DNA of 64,000 nucleotides from DASPWW01 sp963756745 (GCA_963756745.1 CAVWOU010000010.1:124001-188000), one strand, 5' to 3'. Shown: positions 55,237 through 63,731, counted from the first letter of the stretch. Program-made: numbers and translations. Notes: generated by a model not told the origin, from the letters alone.

Positions 55237-56121
55237 TCAGGCTGCTTCGAGAACGCTCCGGGGAACGCTCCCGACGCCGATCAGGCCGGGCCCGGTGTGC
55301 GCGCCGATCACTGGGCCGACCTCCGAGACGAAGACCGGATCCGACCCGAATATCCCGCGGCACTCCTCGACCAGCCGCCCCGCTGTTTCGGGGTCCTGGA
55401 CGTGCTGGACCACCCACGCGTCCGCGCCCGCCGCGTGGCGCTCGCGCATGCACTCCAGGAGCCGCTCGTATGCGCGCTTGCGCGTGCGCACGCGCTCGAT
55501 CGGGGTGATCTCCTCCTCGAGGGTGAGGATCGGCTTGATCTTGAGCGCGGAGCCGAGCCACGCTCGCGCGGGGCCGATCCGGCCGCCGCGACGCAGGTAC
55601 TCGAGCGTGTCGATCGCGAACCACATCAACAGCCCGTCACGCGCAGCGCGGGCCGCATCGAGCACGGTGTCCGGGTTGCCTCCCGCGTCGGCGGATCGTG
55701 CGGCGGCGATCGCCACCAGCCCCATGCCGCCGGCGCTCGAGCGGCTGTCGTAGACCCTGATCCGCTCGCCGCCGCGGTCCTCGTCGACCAACCGCTGGCG
55801 TGCCTGCGTCGCCGCCTCGTAGGTGCCGGAAATCCCCGCCGAGAGGTGAATCGACACGATCCCCTTTCCCTCGGCCAGGAGCGGCTCGTAGGTCGCGACG
55901 AAGTCGCCGACCGAGGGTTGCGACGTCGTCACGCCCTCCTCGCTTGCGCGCAGGCGGTCGTAGAACTCGTCGTAGTCCTCGATCTCGGCCTCGGCCCGTT
56001 GCTCGCCGGCGAGCGACACGTACAGGCTCACCTCGCGGATCCGAAGCTTGCGCAGGATCTCCGGCGGAAGGTACGTCGTCGTGTCGCAGACGATCGCCGT
56101 GTTAGTGCCGCCTGCCTCCAC
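55237..56121 (-). CDS. DegV-family fatty-acid-binding protein
   Basis: A 294-residue protein of the DegV (FakB) family, which binds a fatty acid for phosphorylation by FakA. The N-terminal IVCDTTTYLP, the conserved VTTSQPSVGDF and HLSAGISGTYEAA, and the late EVGPVIGAHTGPG are present. Together these form the carboxylate-binding pocket. No fakA gene is in the window. The GTG at 56121 is set by a TAGAAC box 7 nt upstream; upstream open frame is rejected. Confidence 0.9.
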   Translation of the reverse strand: MEAGGTNTAIVCDTTTYLPPEILRKLRIREVSLYVSLAGEQRAEAEIEDYDEFYDRLRASEEGVTTSQPSVGDFVATYEPLLAEGKGIVSIHLSAGISGTYEAATQARQRLVDEDRGGERIRVYDSRSSAGGMGLVAIAAARSADAGGNPDTVLDAARAARDGLLMWFAIDTLEYLRRGGRIGPARAWLGSALKIKPILTLEEEITPIERVRTRKRAYERLLECMRERHAAGADAWVVQHVQDPETAGRLVEECRGIFGSDPVFVSEVGPVIGAHTGPGLIGVGSVPRSVLEAA

Positions 56122-56128
56122 CGTGGGC

Positions 56129-56134
56129 GTTCTA
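56129..56134 (-). promoter_or_regulatory. -10 box of the DegV gene (leaderless)
   Basis: TAGAAC on the minus strand, 7 nt before the GTG at 56121. It is divergent from the epimerase promoter 38 nt away. Confidence 0.5.
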
Positions 56135-56172
56135 TCAGCTTGCGGGCCGCCCGGACTAGTGAGAGCCACCAC

Positions 56173-56178
56173 TAGCAT
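56173..56178 (+). promoter_or_regulatory. -10 box of the epimerase gene (leaderless)
   Basis: TAGCAT, 8 nt before the GTG at 56187. Confidence 0.5.
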
Positions 56179-56186
56179 CACCCGCA

Positions 56187-57242
56187 GTGAGCAAGACACT
56201 CGTCACCGGCGGCACCGGGTTCCTCGGCTCGCATCTCGTCAATGCGCTTGCGGAGCGCGGCGACGAGTTGCGGCTGCTCGTTCGCGAATCGTCGCGGCTC
56301 GACGCGGTGTCGGGGATCGAGTTCGAAACCGCGCGCGGGGACGTCATGGACAAGGACTCCCTGGAGGGCGCGATGCAGGGGGTGCGGCGCGTCTTTCACG
56401 TTGCGGGCATCCCCTCGATGCGCCCGAGCGACCGCGAGAGGGTGTTCGATGTGAACGTCTCCGGCACGCGACACGTGCTCGAGGCGGCCCGGCAAGCCGG
56501 CGTGGAGCGCGTGGTCCACACTTCCTCGATCGCGGCGATCGGTCCCGCGGAGCGGGGGCAGACGGCCGATGAGACCCAGCGGTTCACCGGCGGGCGGCTC
56601 GGGATCACCTACATCAACTCCAAGCACGAGGCGGAGCTCGAGGCCCTGCGCTACGCCGAGCGCGGCGTGCCGGTCGTGATCGCCAACCCAACATTCGTGC
56701 TCGGCCCCGACGATCCGGCGGGGACCTCGAACCGCCTGGTGCGCCGGTTCCTGCAGCGCCAGATCCCGACCTACGTCGAAGGGGCGCTGAACATCGTCGA
56801 TGTTCGCGATGTCGCGGCCGGCCATCTTCTCGTCGACGAGAAGGGCAAGGTGGGGGAGCGCTACATCCTCGGGGGACGCAACTTCACCCTCGACCGCCTG
56901 TTCGCCGATCTGGCGAGGATCTCCGGCGTGCGGCCGCCCCCGCTGAGGGTGCCGGGGCAGATCGCGCTCACCGGGGTCGAGATCGCGTCCCGGTTGGGGA
57001 TTCCGATTCCGACAACCGGCGACGAGGTGCGCTCCGGGCTTGAGTGGTGGACGTACACCAGCGCCAAGGCCGAGCGCGAGCTCTCCTACTCGGCGCGTCC
57101 CCACGAGGAGACGCTCGAGGACACTGTGCGGTGGCAGATGGATGCGCTCGGCGACCGCGCCGACCCGGGACGGATCTACGACCTGCCGCTCGACGTCGCG
57201 GGCGGTGCCCTGCGGCTCGCGGGTAGGCTGCTGGGCCGTTGA
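56187..57242 (+). CDS. NAD-dependent epimerase/dehydratase (HpnA / dihydroflavonol-reductase-like)
   Basis: A 351-residue extended SDR. TGGTGFLGSHLV binds the dinucleotide, HTSSIAAIG carries the Ser, and the catalytic pair is Y-x3-K in TYINSKHEAE. NPTFVLGPDDPAG is typical of the dihydroflavonol-reductase/hopanoid-associated epimerase HpnA branch. A hopanoid link is only suggestive, since no squalene-hopene genes are here. The stop overlaps the thioredoxin-fold gene (TTGA). Confidence 0.88.
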   Translation: MSKTLVTGGTGFLGSHLVNALAERGDELRLLVRESSRLDAVSGIEFETARGDVMDKDSLEGAMQGVRRVFHVAGIPSMRPSDRERVFDVNVSGTRHVLEAARQAGVERVVHTSSIAAIGPAERGQTADETQRFTGGRLGITYINSKHEAELEALRYAERGVPVVIANPTFVLGPDDPAGTSNRLVRRFLQRQIPTYVEGALNIVDVRDVAAGHLLVDEKGKVGERYILGGRNFTLDRLFADLARISGVRPPPLRVPGQIALTGVEIASRLGIPIPTTGDEVRSGLEWWTYTSAKAERELSYSARPHEETLEDTVRWQMDALGDRADPGRIYDLPLDVAGGALRLAGRLLGR

Positions 57243-57535
57243 GCACCGCGGACGGTCCGACACCGGGGCGACGGGTGGCGCTTTACCGGTGCCGCACCCC
57301 GACCAACGTCCTGTGCCCGTGCGGCGCCGTGGCGCGGCGCCTTCGCAAGCTGGGAATCGAGTACGAGACGCTGCGCGTCCCCTACCGGCGCGCCGATCGC
57401 CCCGAGATCGTCGAGCTGACGCGGCAGAGCCGCGTCCCGGTGCTCGTCGACGGCGACGAGGTCGTCCACGACTCGAAGCGCATCCTCGAGTACCTCGAGC
57501 ACTCGCACGGCCGGGGCGAGCGGCTCGGTCGGTGA
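57239..57535 (+). CDS. Glutaredoxin/GST-N-terminal-like thiol protein
   Basis: A 98-residue thioredoxin-fold protein with a C-P-C-G active site (NVLCPCGAVARRLRKLG) and the cis-proline region SRVPVLVDGDEVVHDSKRILEYLE. This is the substrate-binding signature shared by glutaredoxins and GST N-domains. It probably reduces a small thiol or disulfide; actinobacteria generally use mycothiol rather than glutathione. The TTG start overlaps the epimerase stop. Confidence 0.8.
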   Translation: MSTADGPTPGRRVALYRCRTPTNVLCPCGAVARRLRKLGIEYETLRVPYRRADRPEIVELTRQSRVPVLVDGDEVVHDSKRILEYLEHSHGRGERLGR

Positions 57536-57542
57536 AGCCGTC

Positions 57543-57548
57543 TACAAT
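57543..57548 (+). promoter_or_regulatory. -10 box of the IscA-family gene (leaderless)
   Basis: TACAAT, exactly 7 nt before the ATG at 57556, with no Shine-Dalgarno sequence. Confidence 0.6.
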
Positions 57549-57555
57549 TTGACCC

Positions 57556-57927
57556 ATGGACACGCCCGACGCAGCGGTGACGCTGACCGACAAGGCAACC
57601 GAGAAGATCGAGGAGCTGCTCTCCGCCCAGGAGGATTCCGATCAGGCGCTCCGCGTCGCCGTACGCGGCGGCGGCTGCTCGGGCTTCCAGTACTCGCTCG
57701 CCTTCGACAAGGTCCGCGACGACGACCACGTCTTCAAGCACAACGGTGTGTCGGTCGCGGTCGACAAGGTCAGCATGCAGTTCGTGTTCGGCTCCGAGGT
57801 CGACTACGTCGACGGCCTCCAGGGCGCCGGGTTCGCGGTCAACAACCCGAACGTCGTCGCGGCCTGCGGCTGCGGCTCCTCCTTCCAGGTTCGCGAGGAC
57901 GCCGCCGAGCAGGCGGCAAGCGTCTAG
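57556..57927 (+). CDS. HesB/IscA-family iron-sulfur cluster insertion protein
   Basis: A 123-residue A-type Fe-S carrier. The three conserved cysteines are C41 (GGGCSGFQY), C104 and C106 (ACGCGSSF). It receives a cluster and passes it to apo-proteins; the ErpA subgroup is likely by length. Clients near here include BioB, rubredoxin-linked enzymes and possibly the GMC protein. The CGFS glutaredoxin and BolA genes lie within 1 kb, making a small Fe-S maturation group. Confidence 0.93.
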   Translation: MDTPDAAVTLTDKATEKIEELLSAQEDSDQALRVAVRGGGCSGFQYSLAFDKVRDDDHVFKHNGVSVAVDKVSMQFVFGSEVDYVDGLQGAGFAVNNPNVVAACGCGSSFQVREDAAEQAASV

Positions 57928-57952
57928 CTCGCGACCACCAGGGCCAGGCGGG

Positions 57953-58237
57953 TTACGCTGCCCGCCGAAAGTCCTCTCCCTGAAGGTGGGCCTTGCCCCT
58001 GCTCGTCAGCGCGTAGTTGACGCCGTGGTGAGTTGGCCCGTCGCGAACGAGGAAGTCCCTCTCTTTCAGTTCGTCCAGCACGGCGTTTAGGCCGTCGGCG
58101 GTGAAGCCGCCGCGGGCGCAGAACCGCCACGACAGGTGATCGTAGGGGACGTTTCCGCTCCAATCCCCGAACTCGTTGATGGCGTCGAGCACCCTGATCG
58201 GTGTCGGTCGCCTACCCATTCGCGGCCGCATGCCCAT
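57953..58237 (-). CDS. Small winged-helix-like protein, function unknown
   Basis: A 94-residue basic protein. TPIRVLDAINEFGDWSGNV begins a probable helix-turn-helix; GGFTADGLNAVLDELKERDFLVRDG reads as recognition helix and wing, followed by GVNYALTSRGKAHL. It resembles small winged-helix regulators but I cannot place it in a family. The N-terminus contains an 11-bp direct repeat, CCCATTCGCGG, at 58216-58226 and 58233-58243. The surrounding 58.0-58.3 kb stretch is somewhat less GC-rich than its neighbours. Confidence 0.55.
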   Translation of the reverse strand: MGMRPRMGRRPTPIRVLDAINEFGDWSGNVPYDHLSWRFCARGGFTADGLNAVLDELKERDFLVRDGPTHHGVNYALTSRGKAHLQGEDFRRAA

Positions 58238-58312
58238 TCGCGGGCCAACCGTACGCCTCCGTCCGGACCAATCCTGCGGATCAACAACGGTTTCCTGATC
58301 CGGGGATGGCGA

Positions 58313-58720
58313 CTACTCGATGTGAAGCGGCGGGCTCTGCCCGGCGGGCGGGTGGCCGTTGGGGCTCCGCCCGGCGGCCTCGGCCCGGGCGTCGGCTGGC
58401 TGCTCGACCTCGAGCAGCTCGGAGAGCTCGCCCGACTCGAACATCTCCTCGACGATGTCGGCGCCGCCGACGAGCTCGCCGTTGACGTAGAGCTGGGGGA
58501 AGGTGCGCCAGTCGGAGATCTCGCCCGTCGCCTCGCGCAGCGGATCGAGCGCGGGAAGGACGTCGATCGCGCCGTACTCGACGCCGAGCGAGTCGAGTAC
58601 CTGCACGACGCGCATCGAGAACCCGCACCGGGGCGCATCGGGAGTTCCCTTCATGAACAGCAGAACGGGGTTCTCGCGAATCAGCTCCTCGACCTTGTCG
58701 CGCAGCGCTGGATCTGTCAC
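58313..58720 (-). CDS. grxD: Monothiol CGFS glutaredoxin (Grx4/GrxD family)
   Basis: A 135-residue glutaredoxin with the monothiol active site C32-G-F-S in KGTPDAPRCGFS, the WRTFPQLYVNGELVGGADI segment, and a disordered Pro/Gly-rich tail. Such proteins bind a [2Fe-2S] cluster with a thiol ligand and pair with BolA proteins in cluster transfer and iron sensing. The GTG start lies 4 nt after the bolA stop, so the two are cotranscribed. Confidence 0.93.
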   Translation of the reverse strand: MTDPALRDKVEELIRENPVLLFMKGTPDAPRCGFSMRVVQVLDSLGVEYGAIDVLPALDPLREATGEISDWRTFPQLYVNGELVGGADIVEEMFESGELSELLEVEQPADARAEAAGRSPNGHPPAGQSPPLHIE

Positions 58721-58724
58721 CGGG

Positions 58725-59051
58725 TCAAACCTCCTGGTCGTCGGGTGGGCTTTCGGCGTCCACCTCAGAGGTTACGGAGTCCGGGCCGGAACCATGCTCA
58801 CCCGACCCGCCTCCCGGCGCCGCCGGATAGGTCTTTACGGAAAGCGCGTGGATCGAGCCGTCGTCCATGCGCTCCTGAACCGCCGACTTGACGAGCCGGT
58901 GCTGCTCGATGCGGCTGAGGTCGACGAACTGCGGTGCGCGGACGATTGCCCGCAGGTGGTCGCCTCCACCCGTCTCGTCGGAGACCTCGACCTCGGCGCC
59001 GGGCAGCGCGGTGAGGATCATTTCGCGCACCTCGTCCAGGTCGATCGCCAC
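58725..59051 (-). CDS. bolA: BolA-family protein
   Basis: A 108-residue protein. Residues 1-75 form the BolA/YrbA fold (ILTALPGAEVEVSDETGGGDHLRAIV, then RIEQHRLVKSAVQE with the conserved His that ligates the cluster shared with monothiol glutaredoxin). A 30-residue acidic disordered tail follows. It is cotranscribed with the CGFS glutaredoxin, the classic heterodimer partner. The GTG at 59051 lies 7 nt after TAGAAT. Confidence 0.9.
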   Translation of the reverse strand: MAIDLDEVREMILTALPGAEVEVSDETGGGDHLRAIVRAPQFVDLSRIEQHRLVKSAVQERMDDGSIHALSVKTYPAAPGGGSGEHGSGPDSVTSEVDAESPPDDQEV

Positions 59052-59058
59052 GCGGCCG

Positions 59059-59064
59059 ATTCTA
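59059..59064 (-). promoter_or_regulatory. -10 box of the bolA-grxD operon (leaderless)
   Basis: TAGAAT on the minus strand, 7 nt before the GTG at 59051. The spacing is identical to surE. Confidence 0.6.
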
Positions 59065-59073
59065 TGCGCTCGC

Positions 59074-60495
59074 TCAGCCGGGCTCGGCGGCTGGAACGGC
59101 CTCCGCCTCGCGCGACGCGACCTCGACCATCTCGTCGATCTCGCAGAACTTGACCCGCGGGCGGCCGAGGGGCTTGCCGCGCTCGACCTCGGCGCGGTCG
59201 ATCGCCTGCCAGCCCTGGTAGGTCACGTGATCGGGGCGGCGATCGGTGACGAGCGCCTGGATCGAATCGCGTCCCGGGTCGGCCGGCTCCGGCATGTGGT
59301 CGGCCTCGAGGTCCTCGAACAGGCTGTCGATCGTGTCCTGGGCGTCCTTCTTGTTCGTCCCGATCACGCCGCTCGGCCCGCGCTTGATCCACCCGACCAC
59401 GTACTGACCCGGCATGTGGCCACCGCGATCGCGATCGACCACGCGGCCGGCCTCGTTGGGGATCACGCCGCGGCGATCGTCGAACGGGATGCCGTCGACC
59501 GGCACGCCCCTGTAGCCGATCGAGCGCAGGACGAGCCCCGCCTCGACCGTCTCGCGCTCGCCGGTGTCGCGCGGCCGCAGCGCGCCCGTCTCGTCGCGAT
59601 GGAGCTCGTTGCGCCCCACGACGACGCGCTCGACGCGGCCATCGCCCTGGACCTCGATCGGCGACGTGAGGAAGCGCAGCACGATTCGCCGCGGCTTGCC
59701 CTCGGGCTTCTTGCGGGCGAACTCGTTCAGGATCTCGACGTTCTTGCGCGCGGTGATGTCTGCCTCCGACTCGAGGTAGGAGCGGCTGAGCTCGTCGAGC
59801 TCGAGCTCCGCCGGGTCGACCTGGATGTCGGCGTCCACCATCTCGCCCAGCTCGCGCAGCTCGGGGTTCGTGAACGCGGCCTGCACCGGCCCGCGGCGAC
59901 CGAGGACGACGATCTCCTTGATCGCGCAGTCGGCGAGCGGGTCGATCGCGTGATCCGCGGTGTCAGTGACCGCGAGCTCGTCGCGGGTGAGCGCGAGCAT
60001 GCGCGTCACGTCCGCGGCGACGTTGCCGTTCCCAATCACGACCGCGCGCTCGCATGAGAGGTCGAACTCGAGGTGCGCGTAGTCGGGGTGGGCGTTGTAC
60101 CAGCCGACGAAGGCGGTCGCGGGCCCGCTTCCGGGAAGGTCCTCGCCGGGGATCCCGAGGTGGCGGTCGGTTTCGGCGCCGTACGCGTAGATCACGGCGT
60201 GGTAGCGCTCGGCGAGCTCGGCGGGCGAGACGTCGCGCCCGAGCTGGACGTTGCCGAAGAACCGGTACCCGCCGCGCGCGGCGGTCTTCTCGTACACCCG
60301 GATCACCGACTTGATCTTCGGATGGTCGGGCGCGACGCCGCCGCGCACGAGTCCGAACGGGGTCGGGAGGCGGTCGAGCATGTCGACCTCGACGGCAACG
60401 CCCTCGCGGCGCAGCAGGTGGTCGGCGGCGTAGAAGCCGGCAGGGCCGGAGCCCACGATCGCGACCCGCAGCGGGCTGTCGGGAGTACCGGGCAT
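59074..60495 (-). CDS. Ferredoxin-NADP+ reductase (FprA-like, adrenodoxin-reductase family)
   Basis: A 473-residue FAD enzyme moving electrons between NADPH and ferredoxin or rubredoxin-like carriers. The FAD motif is GSGPAGFYAADHLL (about 14-27), and GNGNVAADVTRML binds NADP. The adrenodoxin-reductase hallmark LPTPFGLVRGGVAPDH and the C-terminal GWIKRGPSGVIGTNKKDA are present. The ATG at 60495 is set by TAGCCT 7 nt upstream, which lies in the end of the hemQ gene. Possible partners are cytochrome P450s or Fe-S proteins elsewhere. Confidence 0.93.
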   Translation of the reverse strand: MPGTPDSPLRVAIVGSGPAGFYAADHLLRREGVAVEVDMLDRLPTPFGLVRGGVAPDHPKIKSVIRVYEKTAARGGYRFFGNVQLGRDVSPAELAERYHAVIYAYGAETDRHLGIPGEDLPGSGPATAFVGWYNAHPDYAHLEFDLSCERAVVIGNGNVAADVTRMLALTRDELAVTDTADHAIDPLADCAIKEIVVLGRRGPVQAAFTNPELRELGEMVDADIQVDPAELELDELSRSYLESEADITARKNVEILNEFARKKPEGKPRRIVLRFLTSPIEVQGDGRVERVVVGRNELHRDETGALRPRDTGERETVEAGLVLRSIGYRGVPVDGIPFDDRRGVIPNEAGRVVDRDRGGHMPGQYVVGWIKRGPSGVIGTNKKDAQDTIDSLFEDLEADHMPEPADPGRDSIQALVTDRRPDHVTYQGWQAIDRAEVERGKPLGRPRVKFCEIDEMVEVASREAEAVPAAEPG

Positions 60496-60500
60496 GAAAC

Positions 60501-61208
60501 CTAGGCTAGTGCCGGCTCGCTGCGTGCCGTCGCGGTGCCGTCGAGCGCGTCGAGCGCCCTCGCCACGGACATCGCGACGCAGGTGAAGATAGGCGTGTCG
60601 CGCAGCGTGTACGAGCTCGACTCGGAGGAGCGCAGCTCCTGGACCAGGTCGAGGAACCGGTCCGGTTCGTCGGCCTCGAACGAGACGACGAACTCCTGGT
60701 CGTCGAGTCCGAACGAGTACGCAGTGTTGATCGTGATCTCGGGGTAGCGCCGCCCGATCTCGATGTGGTCGCTCATGATCCGCTGGCGCTCGTCCGCCGG
60801 GAGCCGGTACCACTCGCGCTTCTTCCAGAACGGGTACACGAACAGGTACTTGCGCTCGGAGACGCAGATCTCGGTTCGCGCCTCGGCGTCGGAGTAGGGC
60901 GAGCGCTTGGTCATCGCGAGGTAGGAATGGGGAATCGAGGCCCACCTCGCGAGCCCGCTCTGGGCGAGCACAACGTGGAATGTGTGGATCTCGTCGAGCG
61001 CCGGCGCCTGCGTGAGCAGCAGCAGGTCGACGTCGCCGCGGGTGCCGACGGTCGAGTAGGCGCGCAGCGAGCGCTCCAGGGCGAAGTCGTCGCAGGCGGC
61101 CCTGAACTCGCGCTTGTCCTGGGCCCGTTGATCGGGATCCCGGCGCTGCCACGCAGGATCGACCTTGAAGAAGGTGAACTTCGCGAACGTGCGGCTTGAG
61201 TCGGCCAC
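60501..61208 (-). CDS. hemQ: Coproheme decarboxylase HemQ/ChdC (chlorite-dismutase family)
   Basis: A 235-residue protein that oxidatively decarboxylates coproheme III to heme b, the last step of the coproporphyrin-dependent route used by actinobacteria. KFTFFKVDPAWQRRD begins the fold. The heme-ligating His is probably in MSDHIEIGRRYPEI, followed by the family signature YSFGLDDQEFVVSFE. The GTG at 61208 has a leader of about 50 nt with a GC-rich hairpin (61237-61255), unlike the leaderless neighbours. It may serve heme proteins linked to the adjacent reductase. Confidence 0.9.
   Translation of the reverse strand: MADSSRTFAKFTFFKVDPAWQRRDPDQRAQDKREFRAACDDFALERSLRAYSTVGTRGDVDLLLLTQAPALDEIHTFHVVLAQSGLARWASIPHSYLAMTKRSPYSDAEARTEICVSERKYLFVYPFWKKREWYRLPADERQRIMSDHIEIGRRYPEITINTAYSFGLDDQEFVVSFEADEPDRFLDLVQELRSSESSSYTLRDTPIFTCVAMSVARALDALDGTATARSEPALA
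60503..60508 (-). promoter_or_regulatory. -10 box of the ferredoxin reductase gene
   Basis: TAGCCT on the minus strand, 7 nt before the ATG at 60495; it lies within the last codons of hemQ. Confidence 0.45.
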
Positions 61209-61264
61209 CGGTGCCTCTCGCGTCGAGATATCGAAAGCCGCCCCGGCGGGGCGGCGGGCCCGCG

Positions 61265-61296
61265 ATTATAGGTGGGCGGAGACGCACGAAACGTGC
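61265..61296 (-). promoter_or_regulatory. hemQ promoter with candidate operator
   Basis: TATAAT on the minus strand (61270-61265), a perfect -10 box. GCACG-AAA-CGTGC (61284-61296), an inverted repeat, lies in the -35 region. A repressor bound there would block transcription; which one is unknown. Confidence 0.5.
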
Positions 61297-61340
61297 CCAA
61301 AGACGCTGGTTAACCGTACTTCCGGCGCTGAGCGCATTGT

Positions 61341-61346
61341 TAGGAT
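61341..61346 (+). promoter_or_regulatory. -10 box of the glycosyltransferase gene (leaderless)
   Basis: TAGGAT, 6 nt before the ATG at 61353. Confidence 0.55.
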
Positions 61347-61352
61347 CGGTTG

Positions 61353-63665
61353 ATGCGGATCGCCCTCGTGACGCCGTATTCCTGGACCTACGAAGGGGGC
61401 GTGAACCGCCACGTCGAGGCGATCGCAGACCAGTTCCTGGCCCGCGGTGACGACGTGCGAGTGCTCGCCCCGTGGGACCCGCCGGACCGCCTCAGCAGCG
61501 TGCTGCACCGCGCGCCGGCCTCGCAGCGGTCGCGCCCCGACTACCTGGTCCCGCTCGGCCGCACGATCGGCTTCGGCGCGAACGGCGCCGTCTCCAACCT
61601 GTCGCCGTCCCCCGGGGCAGTCACCACGATGCGTCGCGAGCTTCGCGCCGGACGCTTCGACGTGGTCCACGTTCACGAGCCGATCGCACCGCTTCTGGGC
61701 TGGGACGCCGTCTCGTTCCCCGACGCACCGGTGGTCGGGACGTTCCACGCGTACTCGACCAAGCTCGTTCCGAACCAGCTCGGGAACCTGCTCGGCGCGC
61801 GCCGCAAGGTGAACCAGCTCGAGGCGCGGATAGCGGTATCGAAGGCGGCCGCATGGACCGGCCGGCGGTGGTTCGGCGGCGATTACCGGATCATCCCCAA
61901 CGGCGTCGACGTCGATGCGCCGCCCGCGGGCCCCAAGCCGGACGCGGAGGAGCTGCGGCTGATCTTCGTCGGACGCCCCGAGGAGCGCAAGGGCCTCCCG
62001 GTCCTGCTTTCGGCCTTCGAGGAGCTGGTCCGCCACCTTCCCGCGCGCCTCACCGTGATCGGCGCCGATCGAGACGACGTCTCGCGCTACCTCACCGACC
62101 CCGAGGTCACCTTGCACATCGATGCCCTCGGCCGGGTCTCGGGCGAAACGCTGTGGAGCTCCCTCCACGAGGCCGACGTCCTGTGTGCCCCCTCGCTCGA
62201 CGGCGAGAGCTTCGGAATGGTCCTGATCGAGGGGTTCGCCGCCGGGACTCCCGTCGTGGCCTCCGAGATAGCCGGGTACTCCGAGGTCGTGCGCGACGGC
62301 GTCGACGGCGTCCTCGTTCCACCCGCCGATCCGCAGCGGCTCGCCGAGGAGCTCCAGCGCCTCCACCTCGAGCCGGAGCGCCGGACCGCGATGGGCGAGG
62401 CGGCTCGCGAGTCGGCGCAGCGCTTCGCGTGGCGGCATGTGGCGAACGAGGTCGCCGAGGTCTACGAGTCCGCCCGATCCGTGCCGGCGCCCAACCACGT
62501 CGCCTCGCGCGTCGCACGGCGGGCCGGGCTCGCGCCGGCGGACGGCGGGCCGTCCCGCCCGCCGCGGCGCCTTCCCTCGCTCGACCCCGCCCCAGCCCGC
62601 CAGACGGGGCAGCGATACCGGGTCGCACGGCGCATCGGGCTGGTGCTCGCCGGCGCGATCGGGATCGGGCTGACGGCGATAGCGGCGAACCGGATCGGCT
62701 TCGACAGCGTGGTCGCGAGCGCGGTGCGCTCGAACGCCGCCTGGGTGATCGTCGCCACGGCGCTGATGATGGGATCGCTATTCCTTCGCGCCGCCTCGTG
62801 GTACGCGATCGCCCGCTCGGCGCTGCCGCGCTACTCGATCCGGCGGCGAGACGTGACCTCGGCGACGATGATCGGGGTGCTGATGTCGGCGACGCTGCCC
62901 GCCCGGCTCGGCGAGCCGGCGCGCGCGATGGTGCTCGCGCGGCGCACCGGCCGGATGCGCGAGGCGCTTCCGGTCCTGCTCGGGACGCTGGTCTCGCAAA
63001 CCGCGCTCAACGTCGTGGCGCTTGCCCTGCTGGGCTCGACCATCGTCCTCACCACCGACCTCTTCCACTCGAGCCAGGAGAAGCTCTTCATGGTCAGTCT
63101 CGCGCCGCTGGCGCTGCTGGTCGCGCTCGTCCTGGCGCCGACCGTGATGCGCGGGACCGGGTCCGGTCGAGTCGCCCGCGTGCTCGAGGCGATCCGCAAC
63201 GCGTTGGTTCAGGTCCGAAGCGGCCTGAAGGTCTTCCGCGACCCCCGCCGCGGGTCGTTCGCCGCCGGGGCGCAGCTCGCCGCGTGGGGAGTCCAGCTCG
63301 CCTCCTGCTACGCGCTCTCGGTCGCGATGGGGCTCGAGGACCGGGCCGGGATCGGCGCCTGCGCCGCGGTCCTGTTCGCCGTCAACGTGACCGCCGTCGT
63401 TCCCGCCACCCCGTCGAACATCGGCGTGTTCCAGCTCGCCGTGATCAGCGTCCTCACGACCGGGTTCGGGGTCGGCGCATCCGACGCCCTCGCCTACGGG
63501 GTGATCCTCCAGGCGATCGAGATCGCCACGGCGGTCGCTCTCGGCCTCCCGGCGCTCGTCCGCGAGGGCGTGACGTGGAGCGACATGAGGCTGCGCGCGC
63601 TCAGCACCGCGCCGGTTCGCCTGTCCGGCAGCGAGCGCGGGACGGCCGGCGCGAAAACGACCTGA
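61353..63665 (+). CDS. Glycosyltransferase GT4 fused to a lysylphosphatidylglycerol-synthase-like TM domain
   Basis: A 770-residue fusion. Residues 1-390 are a GT4 enzyme resembling PimA-type phosphatidylinositol mannosyltransferases: TPYSWTYEGGVNRHVEAIA, IPNGVD, FVGRPEERKGLPVLL and the nucleotide-sugar motif SLDGESFGMVLIEGFAAGTPVV. After a Pro/Arg-rich linker (about 395-430) comes an eight-helix UPF0104/AglD-type membrane domain (MSATLPARLGEPARA, PATPSNIGVFQ). Such domains flip or bind lipids, so the protein may glycosylate a lipid and move it across the membrane (inference). The ATG at 61353 is favoured by a TAGGAT box. Confidence 0.88.
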   Translation: MRIALVTPYSWTYEGGVNRHVEAIADQFLARGDDVRVLAPWDPPDRLSSVLHRAPASQRSRPDYLVPLGRTIGFGANGAVSNLSPSPGAVTTMRRELRAGRFDVVHVHEPIAPLLGWDAVSFPDAPVVGTFHAYSTKLVPNQLGNLLGARRKVNQLEARIAVSKAAAWTGRRWFGGDYRIIPNGVDVDAPPAGPKPDAEELRLIFVGRPEERKGLPVLLSAFEELVRHLPARLTVIGADRDDVSRYLTDPEVTLHIDALGRVSGETLWSSLHEADVLCAPSLDGESFGMVLIEGFAAGTPVVASEIAGYSEVVRDGVDGVLVPPADPQRLAEELQRLHLEPERRTAMGEAARESAQRFAWRHVANEVAEVYESARSVPAPNHVASRVARRAGLAPADGGPSRPPRRLPSLDPAPARQTGQRYRVARRIGLVLAGAIGIGLTAIAANRIGFDSVVASAVRSNAAWVIVATALMMGSLFLRAASWYAIARSALPRYSIRRRDVTSATMIGVLMSATLPARLGEPARAMVLARRTGRMREALPVLLGTLVSQTALNVVALALLGSTIVLTTDLFHSSQEKLFMVSLAPLALLVALVLAPTVMRGTGSGRVARVLEAIRNALVQVRSGLKVFRDPRRGSFAAGAQLAAWGVQLASCYALSVAMGLEDRAGIGACAAVLFAVNVTAVVPATPSNIGVFQLAVISVLTTGFGVGASDALAYGVILQAIEIATAVALGLPALVREGVTWSDMRLRALSTAPVRLSGSERGTAGAKTT

Positions 63666-63716
63666 GCCGAGCCCCTGCGCGGGATCGAGGCCGCGCTCGG
63701 GGATCGGGCTCTCTTG

Positions 63717-63722
63717 TACTCT
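63717..63722 (+). promoter_or_regulatory. -10 box of metE
   Basis: TACTCT, 9 nt before the ATG at 63732. No cobalamin or SAM riboswitch precedes it in the 66-nt gap. Confidence 0.45.
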
Positions 63723-63731
63723 CAGCCACCG

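Noticed and set aside
63666..63731. Riboswitch upstream of metE
   Set aside because: The gap is 66 nt and the promoter box lies 9 nt from the ATG, leaving no room for a folded leader.
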